The notes beneath the pieces are model-generated. The model did no database searches. It was not told the origin of the DNA and saw only the letters and a program-made list of their open reading frames with translations. DNA of 64,000 nt from Primula veris (lineage: Eukaryota > Streptophyta > Magnoliopsida > Ericales > Primulaceae): assembly GCA_963682055.1 (NCBI GenBank), contig OY821745.1, positions 18,225,342 through 18,289,341 on the forward strand, read 5' to 3'. Below are positions 45,402 to 60,339 of this stretch, piece after piece. A program made the position numbers and the translations under genes. How positions within the stretch are numbered: the stretch's first letter is position 1; each line of letters begins with the position of its first letter.

Positions 45402-48400
45402 TTAAAAAGTTGCCCTACAAGTCCTTTGCATATGACCATTTCCACCACATTTATAGCACATAGTTGGATTATCGTCCGGTTCTCTTGCTTTGGGATGACT
45501 ACCCCGGTTGTTCCTACCACCACGAGACTGCCTAGGAGGAGCCACAGGTCCTCGGTTCAGACGATTGTCCAAACCTCGCTTGGCTGGATGAGCATTATGC
45601 TCACCCATGTTCCTTGGCTGACGGGACGACTGGCCCTTTTCTCGTTTCCCATATCGTGGATGAGATCCACAAACAACATTAGCATCAGGCATTAGAATTG
45701 CCTTTGAACTAGCAGGACGAGAATTACTGTTGATCATTAAAATGAGACTATTCTTATAACATCCCTGACCCAATTTGGGAGTCACACGGCCGAATAACAC
45801 GTGTGGTAACACGTGCTAGACAAAGCCTAATTTTACAAACATTCAGAAATAGTAGAATAATGAAATATACCCAAAATTTTGTACCTTCATTAATAACAAT
45901 TTTAACTACGGTCCTTACTAAGTAATTAAATATCATATGAGCTAAAGAAAAATTACATCGCAGTGGAAAATCTACTTAAACTTCCATAAGGTCTGTCTGG
46001 TCCCAACTAATCGACTTCAAATCTAAATAGTCGATCGCTTACCTGAAAAACATTTTAAAAGGGAGGGGTGAGCTAAACGAGCTCAATGAGAGAGAATGTC
46101 TTACAATATAATATAAGGGACATAAATAAGATTTTTCCTTATCCTTTCTTTCAAATTAAAAGGCTTTATTTTAACTAAAATTCCCAATGCAATTCTTTAG
46201 AAATCACTTGAACAAATTGAATGAAATATAAATAATCTCTTTCTTCTTTCTTATCTTGATGTTCGCAAATATGAAAGTATTATGTTACGGTAACAAGCTC
46301 GATTGACTTACTCAATCTCTTTATCGTCGATCTTTTTCTCAGGTGTATAAACCATACGTGCACTACGTAATTAAGGTCACCACAGCATGACGGCTGAGTC
46401 TATTCCTTAAAACGTTCCGGTTGACGAAGCTATGTACAATCGCTAAGTCATCCGTTGAGAACTAAACTCATTTGTTTAGTTGCCAACGTCACCACACTGA
46501 TGGGCTTGGAGGAATCTCCGTTGGACTTCTCTCTCATGATACCAATACAATATAAAATGGAGGGGTGAGCTAAACGAGAACTTTCAATTCATAAAATTAC
46601 ATTTCCTTCTTTCTTTCTTTCAACATTTAATATAAATATAATTATATAATAATACTGTTTTGTGAATAATCACTGAAAATTCTATAAATACTTTGTCGTA
46701 AAAATGCAATGGGATACTTGTAATAGAAAGACAAAACCCACTCACCTTACGCACCGACGTAAGAATAACTTGAATCACTTGTATACGGACAAGCATTTGA
46801 CCTGAAATATAGATTTCATAATTGTGTTATAAGAACTACCATACTTTATGACTCCTAGGTTTTAATTCAGCTTTAATCTCCAAAGCTAACCAACTCAAGT
46901 CACTTGATCACCCATTCTAGTAAAATTAACAAGTAACAGACCAACTCCTTTTATAGATGATTTAATTCCCAAAATATATAACGAGGAGCTCACTGGTGGT
47001 TTTACAATCGCCATCCATATAGCTCAAAACTTATTAAAATTATTACAGAAACCTACTAATGATGATACATCAATATTGATCCCTGAACTCGAAGCCTTTC
47101 AACACTAACTACTTACTATTTTCATGGCTGCATATATATATAAAGTAATTCACCTCCTTAGAATTTCAGAATCATCCCAGTCTATTAACACTATTTATTT
47201 GGTTTGATGAAATATAACTCTCTGTAGAAAAACCCCTAGCTTATATGTTGTCAAAAAATGATCTAATTATTAGTGAGTGAGCCGACATAGTTACATACTT
47301 GTTCTATACGTATTACAGTTGTTGCGATATAGTACATGTTTAAGGATCAGCTAATTACCTCGATGAAGACTATAAAACCAAAGAGAAACTGTCTCCGTGT
47401 TGCCTAGCCAAATCGTGCTTCCTCCACTAGTACCTCCCTTTCTCTTTCTATATGTATATAAACAAATTTGATGGAAGTGGAAGAATTCTTATTCTATTTT
47501 GATCACAGTGACCTTAATCTCTCTCTATGATTGTTTACAGTGATGTGTCTCACTCTCTCTCTCGGCTGATCTCTCTCTATACCTACCGTTTCCATTGTGT
47601 ATATATGAATATGTGTGTACGTATATGCATATATGTATATATATACATAAGAGAACTAAACACTCTATTTCTCTGTGCGTTAGAAAGGAATTAAAGACAA
47701 ACTTTATTTTCTATGTAACCCTCTTTTCTTATTTATTTCAACTTAATTACTGATCTTTATTATTAGTCTGAGTCCTTACTTCTTTTAAAAATTAAACAAC
47801 CACCCGGCATCTTGTTAAAACATCAAAACAGCACTAAGTATTAAACATTAGTAATTAAATATAATAAAACAAAATACGGGATTTTACAATTCTATTCGTA
47901 AAATAACAGCTGGACGATGAGCTCGGAAAATTTAGCGAATTTAGACTGACGATATTGCTTTTGAAGAAACATGTCAGAACTAGGAAATGTGGTGTACGTT
48001 TTCTCCAATAAGTTACTGTCGGTGAGTGTTTCACCACAGTATTGGAAGGTAGCACGAATTCTGCATACTTCAGCGTTATATTTTTCAACGCTTTCAAAGT
48101 CCTGAAATCGCATATTCAGCCAACCACAGCGGGCTTCAGGAAGTCAAATGGTCTTTCGGTGGTCGAAGCGCCTTTTCAGAGAGTCCCACAATGTCTTTGG
48201 TGAGGTGGTCGCTATGAACTCAGATTTCATGGCGTTTGATAAGTGGCGACGGAACAGAATCATCGCCCGAGCACTCATTTCATGGGTTACTTCCATTTCA
48301 TGCTCCTCCTCATCATATATGACGTCCAATAGGCCTTGGGCATCTAAATGGTTTTGGATATCCTGACTCCAATCCAATTAGTTCTTGCCGGCAGCACTAA

Positions 48401-48426
48401 AATTGGAAAGTCAAGCTTGATTGACA
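45402..48426 (-). pseudogene. Gag of copia element D, split by a solo LTR
   Basis: It starts at ATG 48426 (MSIKLDFPILVLPA), with a one-base shift into DWSQDIQNHLDAQGL at 48377, then MILFRRHLSNAMKSEF, TLWDSLKRRFDHRKT, a stop, and MRFQDFESVEKYNAEV to FSELIVQLL near 47895. A 2134-bp solo LTR follows. Beyond it the frame resumes at 45749 with NSLILMINSNSRP and ends with a zinc knuckle CYKCGGNGHMQRTC (CX2CX4HX4C). This is a typical UBN2-type copia gag of about normal length when the LTR is discounted. Confidence 0.85.
45755..47888 (-). mobile_element. Solo LTR of a Ty3/gypsy-like element, TSD ATTCT
   Basis: 2134 bp flanked by ATTCT at 45750-45754 and 47889-47893. On the minus strand it begins TGTAAAATCCCGTATTTT, like the LTR at 11078 (TGTAACATCCCGTATTTT), and ends TCAGGGATGTTATA, where TATA would have been TACA before one transition. 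It carries GGAGGGGTGAGCTAAACGAG twice (near 46063 and 46559) and a perfect 8-bp inverted repeat AACTAAAC at 46460-46481. Confidence 0.85.
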
Positions 48427-50424
48427 TTTTTCCACAACAGGAGAAAAGAAAAGAAAGACTGGATTGGTCATCATATAAAACAACGGGTTTATATGTTTAT
48501 GTTTTGTATAAGCACAAACTTTATTTCAAAACGACATGTTCGAAAAACAAGTTTTGCTTTTAAGTGAAGAGGTTCTCTTTGATCGAACGACAGGTCGATA
48601 CGGAGACACCAATTCTACGAATACATATCTATATAGACATATTCGGGGAAATTATTATTTACTCAACCCCTTTCGGTAGCTCTATTTGAACACGACCAGG
48701 AAAGACGGTGAGGGGGGTGGGCACGAATGCCTCTTAAAAACCGACCTCATTAGGAGAACGACTTCCGCCTTTATCTTTCCTAGACATCCTATCCAAATAG
48801 GTGAGCCTATTTGGGGAAGATTCATAATTTTTCCAACTTAAATGTGAATATATACGATTTTTGCATTTCATATATGGCAATAATATTAACAACATAGACA
48901 ATATTTATCTAGATTAACCACATATATATAAACATGCAGTCAATATATTTTTAGGATTTATCTGATCATGCATTAGATTTGGTGTTATAAACGAATCAAT
49001 TCAGGATTATCAATCAATTCATAAAGATTCTAACATACCAAATCAAATCAATTAGATCTAATACAATAATTAACTGGAATATGTGATATTTATATATATG
49101 CTAATATCAAAAGATATGATTATATCGCCATATGAATAATTCTATACATGGTAGTTTTAAAATGCAAGTAACCAATATATTTTTGATTACCAATTTATTC
49201 TATATGGTAATTTTTAACATGCAAATGGGTTAAATTTACATGGAAACATATCAATTTATTCAATTAGCATGTAGTTTTTATTCACTTGCCTTTTAATAAA
49301 AAAAATCTATATGCATGTGTGTGTATATTGACCGAATATTGCATATTATCAACCATATGTACTGTTTTCGTATAAGTATTATACTACAGGACCATACGTG
49401 TAATTTCAACAAACTATATATCTATTTACAACGTTATTACATATACAGTCCAGAATTTCAGACAAGTTTCAGTTTAGTCCTTAAGTAATTAACAGAATAG
49501 TTTACAACTTTCAGATATTTACAAATCAGTACATATGTTTCAATTTGTTATAGATTTAATACGACAGATTAATACTTGTTTTACAATTACATGATTTTCG
49601 ATTTACAAATCGGTTATTGAGGTTTTCTATACGTACAACAGAATAACCATATGCTATACACAAAACAACTATTCTTTATCATGTTTTCCAGGTATATGCG
49701 TGTGTTTTCTACACTACCAAATAACATACTCGAGTAACATATGGGCAATTTAATTTACATACAATAGTAGCATAAATAAATAAGGTTGACGTGTGATATA
49801 TATTTTTTTTTTATTAGTTATAAGTTATAGTAGTCTTTTATTTAGATATATATACTTTTCATTGGTAAGAACAAAAATGCTTAGGGCAAAAAAAATGTAG
49901 CAACATGAGTATATACTTACCATAGTTAATCAACAAAACTGATGTAATATAAGTTGCAAGCTGCTCAATCATTCAATTACATATTATTCCTTTATAACAA
50001 GTTACATGCAATTCTATATGCGTATGATTATATAACTATCATAGAATTATAATTATCAACATGCACGAGGATAATACAGCATTATTCTTGCCACTGTAAA
50101 CTACATCACATGGATATACTATAAATTGTGCAACTCATACAATTTAGTCTGACATATTACACACAGAAAGAATTAAATCATGTCAGTTAAATATGGTACA
50201 TGCATGCAATTTATTTCATTAAGAGGATCCACTAAGCCTGTGATTTTATGTTACTATTATATATTGCTATCAACATGTGTGTACGGTATGATAAAAAAAA
50301 TTATATTTGGGTACCTTATTCTTGATATGTTGATAAAGTTCGATATAGCAAAATACTAAAAATCCGAATAAATTTCAAGGTTTATTAATACCCAGAATCC
50401 GTACTCCGATCTTCGAGAGCAGTA
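48427..50424 (-). other. Long noncoding leader of element D
   Basis: About 2 kb without a convincing open frame, collinear with 21091-22802 of element C. Highly similar parts include 48468-48545, 48655-48850 and 49190-49450. Confidence 0.65.
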
Positions 50425-50447
50425 TTTTTCAATAATATCTTACAACA

Positions 50448-53440
<2,993 letters not shown>

Positions 53441-54310
53441 AACATAAACATACTTACACCTATTATATTAACAAAAACATACATTAAAAAATTAATTAAT
53501 CAAAAACATAATTTTAATTAATAATTAATAAAAAAACAAAAAAATCATTAATCTCTCACAATCTTTTTTCTCTCTCTCCTCCTCCCACTCTCTCCTCTTC
53601 TCACTCTATCTTCAATCTCTCCCTCCTCTTTCTTCCTCACTCCCATCTCTCTCCTTCTCCTCATCACTCTCTCCGATCTGTCATCATTTCTCTCTATTTT
53701 CGATCTCTCTCGTCCTCCTCACTCTATCATTCCAATCTTTTTCTTCTCCTCGCTCTCTCTCTCTCCGATCTCTCTATTCGGTGAAGATTGAGACGGAGAC
53801 ATCCATCGGAATGGACGGCAAGTGTGTAGAGCGAGGTCAAAAACTCGAGTTTGATGTCGACAGCGATCCGGTCGTCGAAAGAGAGGTTCATGACGGCGGT
53901 GTGATAGTTCGAGATCGGATGAGGGGTAAGAGTTGGATTTGTTAACTAGTGTATAAAATTGAAAAATAAATGTATAAATTCTGTGAATTAAGGGTATGAA
54001 ACTGAAAATTATATATATGAATTAAGTAAATAAGTACATAAATTCTGTAAATTGGAGTATGAATTTTGAAAATAAGTATAAACTCTACGAATTAATATAT
54101 GAACTTTTAAAATAATTGTATGAACTTTTGAAATAAGTGTATGAAAATATACAAATTAGTATATGAACTTTTAAAATAAGGATATGAACTTTTAGAATAA
54201 TTGTATGAAATATACAAATTAGAGTATAAACTTCTGGTTATGTTTTTGTTAATTAAAATTTTTTGGTTATGTTTTTATTAATTTAGTTTCAAAAGTAGTA
54301 TGCTTTGTTA
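53441..54310. mobile_element. Unclassified inverted-repeat island with CT-rich block and short ORF
   Basis: The left part has ATTAATTAATCAAAAACATA and TTTTAATTAAT words; the right part has their inverse (GTTATGTTTTTGTTAATT, near 54238-54290). Between them are a CT-rich block (53555-53780), a GC-richer 44-codon open frame (53811-53945) and an array of degenerate GTATGAA/TATAAACT words (53950-54235). The structure suggests a non-autonomous element, but no target duplication could be fixed and the limits are approximate. Confidence 0.35.
53811..53945 (+). other. Short ORF of 44 codons in the inverted-repeat island
   Basis: It starts ATG at 53811 (MDGKCVERGQKLEFDVDS) and ends TAA at 53943-53945. 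Composition is acidic and basic without hydrophobic segments. It is the only GC-balanced stretch in several kb and follows a CT-rich tract like a plant 5' UTR. I do not recognise it. It may be a captured exon fragment or chance. Confidence 0.2.
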
Positions 54311-54775
54311 ATTTATCCAAAATGATATTAATTATTTAGCCTCATCTTTTTAGCTTTTAGTCTATAATACAAATGACACCTCATTGATGGACGCATGAGG
54401 TAGCACTTCACAAGCCTACCTCAAATCATCACGTAATGCTCAGATCCAACAGAAACAAGTCGGTTGTACGGACAACCGTACAATCTGACCATCAGCATAG
54501 CCGAGTTACCTCACATAACAAAGGATACATCGAGACTCATAGTATCGACGCGATCTAACGAATCCGAATAAAACACATTTGAAATATTTTTGCTCATCAT
54601 AAATATAGGATTGACAACCCTCATTTTTTTGTTTGTTAAGTTTGTATTAACAAAATAAGGCCCTAACTCGTATTTATATCATTGAAGCACAATTTTCAAA
54701 TACACATCCCATAACAAGATAGTATTGCAGACTCCCTTCTATTCTACCATAAAAAACAAACTTCAACACTACACG

Positions 54776-54957
54776 CACTACAAAAAAATACCTAAATAGC
54801 GACGGGATTAATGACGGTATTTTTTATTACGAGCTTATTAGCGACGGTTTTTGTGACAGTTTAGTCAATTTGCGACAAATTTGTGACAACTTTTTAAATT
54901 AGTGACAGGCTTGTGACAGCTTTTGAGTCTCAGTAAATCAAACATTATTTTGTAGTG
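54776..54957 (-). mobile_element. CACTA-type MITE, copy 2
   Basis: 182 bp with CACTACAAAA... at one end and TTTTGTAGTG at the other. On the minus strand it aligns with the MITE at 23726-23918 along its full length with about 10% differences (my estimate by eye). The flanking triplets are ACG and ACA, so the target duplication has one mismatch. Confidence 0.85.
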
Positions 54958-54960
54958 ACA

Positions 54961-55787
54961 GCATAGTACAAATCATAAAATAGGAATTAAGATCCATATG
55001 ATACTTGTTTTTTCAGTGAGAAAAACCATCTCGGTGAAAATTTAGCATAGGCAGGTAAAACCTAGCTCAAGAGAAGAGCTCTTATTGGTGAAAAAACTTA
55101 AAATCAAATTAAGTTCAATATAACTTATAATGCGTTCACACATTTGGATTTGTACTGATAAAACCTACAACATACTAAAAAAACAACATTATTTAAAATA
55201 ACACCGATCTCACATAACCATATTTAAAGAACTAATACTTCTTGGTGATGCTAGTCGAAAAACAACACCATGTAGACAATTTGAAACATCATTTATTTCC
55301 TCCTCCAGCCATTGCTCCATGATTTCATCCAGTTTTTGTGCAAATTTGAACGCCTTCCATCTAAATGTGATTTACATCGTACCATAAAGAAAACTTTATC
55401 CTCTTTCCAACTCATACAACTAGATTGATACCTATTAAGTTTACTAAAGCAAAGATTTTCACATGATGAGATATAGCAGGTCAAAAAACGATTCCTGAAA
55501 TTACGATCACTCGCTTATGGATCTTATTTAAAGAGATAATTTCATGATTATTCCGAAATCTCTATGCCACAAGCTTTATTATTTGAAATACAAATATGTG
55601 TAAAGCTCATAGGATTAGTCTCGTAATTCTTGGAAAAAAAATTAATGAGATTTTTGAGGGCATATCCAACCATTTTACGGACGAATAAAATTTTATAGTT
55701 ATAATTGATGCATGAACAACATAGTTACATGCTTATGGTTTCTTCCACTAGAATTTGTAGCATTTAGCAAACTTTTAGTATTAATCA
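54961..55787. other. Spacer, no gene called
   Basis: A minus-strand frame at 55293-55484 (KEDKVFFMVRCKSHLDG) looks faintly protein-like but I recognise no family and it has no neighbours. Confidence 0.4.
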
Positions 55788-55795
55788 TTAAGTTG

Positions 55796-56600
55796 TAGGG
55801 GTGTCAAAAAGACCCGAAAATCGAAAACCGTACCGTAGGAAACCAAAAAGCGAAAGAACCGACCCATTGAAAAACCGTTTTTGGGTCTACCCAATCCGAC
55901 CCAACCGGTTCTAGGGTCGGGTATGGTTTTCAACTCTATACCCGCAGAACCGATCCGTAAAACCGCAATACATACCGATATTTTGAAAAAATATTTACAT
56001 ATACTTATTATTATATTTGACCCAACTATTTATAAATTTATATACAAGCACATGTCAATGGAGTGATTTTTACGATATTTGGAATCAAACATAGATTAAT
56101 TTTTATAAAATTAAGTATGAGATTTGGCAAATTTTGTTCTGAAAAACAAATAGATCAAAAGATACTTAGTGTCTATCAACATAATAATGTTAGTTGTTAT
56201 GATGTTTTGTACTCGTCTTAATTTCATTACTTGACTCTGTTGTACACTTTTTCATGTCTTACGGAGTTTTTTTTTCCCATATTATTATATTTTTATAATT
56301 GATAATAGTATAAAAGTATGCGGTTTTCACCACCACTTAATAAAAAAGGTTGCCAAGCTCCATTGTGACTCCAAATATCATGTTTAATTTTAGTTCATAC
56401 TATTATTGATCATTTCTTAAAATTATTTTTGGGTATATACTCGCACCGAGAACCATTAGACCTATTACATGTACGGGTATGGGTCAGATAAAATAAGAAC
56501 AAAAAGTTATATAGACCCGACCGGAGCCGTAGAGAGTGAGAGAACCGCTACCCGAATACCCAAAAACTGTTGGGTCGGGTCGGTAAAATTGACACCCCTA
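55796..56600. mobile_element. hAT-like non-autonomous element, TSD TTAAGTTG
   Basis: 805 bp with perfect 12-bp terminal inverted repeats TAGGGGTGTCAA and an exact 8-bp target duplication TTAAGTTG (55788-55795 and 56601-56608). Subterminal regions contain many CGACCC/GGGTCGG words. The interior is AT-rich with no transposase. Confidence 0.92.
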
Positions 56601-56784
56601 TTAAGTTGATAACTCATGATCTGAACTACCTTAATAAAGTAGATTCGACTAGATATTGACGTAACTTTTACTTCGAAAAGTCGATGAGTATTAGATGACT
56701 TCTTGAACTGAAATGCAACATCCAGTCCTTTATACTCAAACCCAAAATAAACTCACATAAACTTTATCAAACGATTGACGTGTA

Positions 56785-57095
56785 TAGAAACCACAATCTG
56801 GTGGTTTCGTATGCAATTTTGAATATATATATCAGTAATATAAAATCATCATAGTATAGATAGAGAGAGAATCGGATTTTTATTAATATGAAATGGTAAA
56901 TTTTGTTTACAATTGAGTCCTTTGTGTCTTTATATACAATCCAAACTTGATTACAAACAGGTCCCTAAATTACATAAATTGACAGTTTAAAGATATTATC
57001 AAAAGTTATACAATTAGATCATGTCATTCTGAAATATAACATGTTAGTCCAACATATAAAATAACAAATTTAGCAACAACAACATATAATCAATA
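56785..57095 (-). repeat. 3' LTR of copia element E
   Basis: 311 bp. Close match to the 5' LTR; the differences are a 9-bp insert (TTTTGTTTA near 56900) and scattered substitutions. It contains the inverted word CCACAATCTGGTGG near its end. Confidence 0.88.
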
Positions 57096-57102
57096 TACCC
57101 CC

Positions 57103-58600
57103 TCAAGTTGGGATGTGCAAAGATAGCACACCCGATTTGGACAATAAGCTATGAAATAAACCAGAAGCAAGAATTTTAATAAACATATCAGCAACATTAC
57201 TTTCTGTATAGACATGTGAAGGATGAATAATTTTTTTCATGATTTTTTCTCTTATAAAATGACAGTCTACCTCTATATGTTTAGTCCTAGCATGATTAAC
57301 TGGATTTAAAGCTAAGGGAAGAGCTAATTTACTATCAGTAAAAAGTATAGCAGGTTGTTCATGTGAAATACCAAAATCCTTAAAAATCATCCGAAGTAAC
57401 CAAATAAGTTCACTAGTGGTAGAAGCTAAAGGTCTATACTCTGCTTCAGCAGAGCTCCTATATACTGTATTTTGTTTTTTACTTTTCCAGAAAATAAGTC
57501 ATTTTCCTAAATAAACACAAAAGCCAGTGACTGATCTTCTACTATCTGTACAAAAAGTCAATCTGAATCACTAAATGCTTTCAAATTTAAATCAGAAAAA
57601 GCTGAAAAGAAAGGATTATGTTTGATATACCTCAAAACCCTTAATGCTGCATTATAATGAACATTGCTTGGTGCTGAAAAAAATTGACTAAGAACATTAA
57701 CTGCAAAACTAATATCAGGTCTTATAATAGTCCAATATAACAATTTACCAATAATTCTCCTATATTGTGTAATATGTTCCCTTAAATTAGTGTCAGTATC
57801 AGTAAACTTAGTTTTAGTTTCCATTGGAAATTTGCTAGGTTTAACTGCTAAGTACCCTGCATCCTAATAATTCAAGAGCATATTTCCTTTGACACACATG
57901 AATTCCATTTTTATTTCTTGCAATCTCTAAACCTAAAAAATACCTAAGTGGTCCTAAATCTTTCAACTGAAATTTAGTGTTTAAGAAAGACTTCACCTGT
58001 CCTATCAAATCACTACTTGAACTACCTAGCAAAATATCATCAACATATACAATAAAGCTAAAAATAAACTATTTTTATTATAAGTAAAAAGTGAAGTACC
58101 AGCAATAGACTGAATAAAACCAAATTCAAAAAAAGATGTACTTAACTTAGAGAGCCATTGTATTGAAGCTTGGTTAAGTCCATACAAGGAATTCTTTAAT
58201 CTGCATACTGAGTTAGTATTTTGCTGAAGAAAACCTGGTGGAACCTGCATATAAATTTTTTTCATCCAATTCTCCATGTAAAAAAGCATTGTTAACATCA
58301 ATTTGTTCTAAATTCCAATTTTTAACATAAGCTATGGTTAAACAAAATCTAACAGTAGTCATTTTTGCAACTGGTAAAAAAGTAGCTTCAAAATCTATTC
58401 CTCTAGCTGAGTGTAACCTTTAGCTACTAACCTAGCCTTATATTTCTCAATAGATCCATCTGACTTGTGTTTAATTTTATAGACCCACTTACACCCTGTT
58501 GGTTTTTTACCTTATGTTAACTGAGTTAAAATCCAGGTTTTGTTAGTTTCTAAAGCTATAATTTCATCTTGCATAGGTTTTTGCCACAAAGGGTCATTCT
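57103..58600 (-). pseudogene. Reverse transcriptase and RNase H of copia element E
   Basis: The RT blocks are [37 protein letters not shown] (near 58180), LLYMLMIFC with the YVDD region mutated or frameshifted near 58030, and FQLKDLGPLRYFLGLEIA (57980). RNase H lies at 57824-57103: IRPDISFAVNVLSQF, then a broken middle, then TDSKLALPLALNPVNHARTKHIEVDCHFIRE and SNVADMFIK. Several stops and shifts interrupt it, so it is inactive. Confidence 0.85.
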
Positions 58601-59045
58601 TACCTTGATTATAAGTTTTTGGTTCTATGTGAGAAAATACACATACAAAAAGTTTTTGGAGGCTATTTTATCATAATTAATACAAGTATTTAAATAATAA
58701 AGTGAATCTTTGCATTTATTTAAAACACTATTAGAATGACAATGTAAATCTTTTAAATAAGTTGGAGCCTTTTGAACCCTTTTTGGCCTAACCCGATGAC
58801 TAGTAATATCAACACTTTTAACAACTTCAACAAGCTTATCAATACCATCAGTAGCAATAGTAGAAGGACAAGTAACCATATCATTGATGATATTATGATG
58901 AACATCAACATTATTCTGAGTATTCTCATTAGTAATTTAGAAGGGAAAAACAAATTCTCATAAAAAGTAACATCCCTAGAAAGAAAAACTTCATTTGACT
59001 GTAAATCATATAATACATGTCCTTTTGTACTTGTAACAAAACCAA
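58601..59045 (-). pseudogene. Integrase-RT linker of copia element E
   Basis: Contains FDPRGRKCVLIGF, KGHVLYDLQSNEVFLSRDVTFYE (59097-58960) and SHRVRPKRVQKAPTYLKD (58800), typical of the region between copia integrase and RT. It has stops and frame changes. Confidence 0.75.
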
Positions 59046-60193
59046 TTAACACACATTTTCTTCCTCTAGGGTCAAACTTAGTTCTGTTTCTAGCCAAAGT
59101 ACTTGCAAAACAATACGACCTATCACCATTAGGTGACTGTAATTAGGCTTCCTTTTATACAACATTTCATATGGAGATTTATTAGATAAAATAGGTATTG
59201 ACATTCTATTTATTAAATATGCAGCAGCAAGAACACAATCACCCCAAAATTTCAAAGGTAAACAAGACTGAAATCTTAATGATCTGGCTACATTTAACAG
59301 GTGTTGATGTTTTCTTTCTATAATACCATTTTGTTGAGGAGTATCTACACAACTAGTCTGATATATAATACCATTTTTAGAATAAAAATCGCTTAAAATA
59401 AATTCAGTACCATTATCACTTCTCAATATTTTGATAGTCTTCCCAAATTGATTATGAACCATAGAATAAAAATTAGAAATAATAACAGCAGTTTCAGACT
59501 TTTGTTTTAATAGAAATTCAGGTACACCTAGTAAAATCATCTACTATGGTCAGAAAATAATGACAATTATTAAGAGTAGCAACTGCATATGGACCCCATA
59601 GATCACAATGAATTAATTCAAAAGAATTAGAAGTATTAGTAACACTTAAAAGGAAAAGGAAATTTATTATGTTTTGATATATGACAAGTTTCACAAACGG
59701 ACCCGATCTGTTCTGAAAAGGAAATGTCACCTACATCATGAGCTACTAGCCTAAAAACTGAATTGGAAGGATGACCTAACCTAAAATGCCACAAACTTAA
59801 CTTAATAGAAGAAAAAGAAACACTACACACTGAATTATCAACATTTACAACTTGAGCATTCTGAAAAATGTAGAGACCATGATGTTCTATATAGCCTTAC
59901 CAATCATCTTCAAACAATCCTGGTCATGAATATCGCACATATTGGATTAAAAAAAAAGTGTACAAGATATGTCTTGTCAATTTACTGACAGATACTAAAT
60001 TAAATTCAAAAGATGGTACACATAAGACATTATAGAGAACTAATCCTGATGAAAAAATAATAGTACCTACACAGGTAACAAAAGCCTTATTTCCATTTGG
60101 TAGATTTACATGAGTAACATTACTAAGTCTTTTTTCAGTAAAAAAAGTTTCTGTATTTACCATATGTTCACTAGCCGCATTATCTAAATCCAT
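59046..60193 (-). pseudogene. Protease, pre-integrase and integrase of copia element E
   Basis: The protease active site, normally D-S/T-G-A, reads DNAASEHMV (60180), so it has lost the key motif. Pre-integrase: LWHFRLGHPSNSVF (59790). Integrase: IHCDLWGPYAVA, FLTIVDDFTR, a frame break at 59530, then LRSDNGTEFI, TPQQNGIIERKHQHLLNVAR and KFWGDCVLAAAYLINR. The D, D and E positions of the catalytic triad are visible. Confidence 0.85.
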
Positions 60194-60339
60194 ATAGTTT
60201 TATATCTATCATGATTATTATAAATATTTGAACAATAAGGCAAAGAGAAAATAATAGAAGTTTGGGTAATACATGACATGCATGTGTAAGAAAGATTTGA
60301 AAAATGAGTAGAAGCAATATTTTGATCACTTGTACTAGC

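Larger units (their letters stand above)
40848..50447 (-). mobile_element. Copia element D (same family as C), with nested solo LTR
   Basis: The left LTR (40848-41014, TGTTGT...ACAGCA) is the 3' LTR, next to a polypurine tract CAAAAGGGGAG on the minus strand. The right LTR survives only as about 25 bp ending CTTACAACA at 50447. Between them, on the minus strand, lie leader, gag, protease, integrase, RT and RNase H in copia order. A 2.1-kb solo LTR splits gag. The flanks ACGAT and CCAAT do not match, as expected if the right end has been rearranged. Confidence 0.88.

Noticed and set aside
55293..55484. 63-codon minus-strand frame with WKEDKVFF
   Set aside because: Slightly protein-like but not assignable, with no continuation in neighbouring frames.
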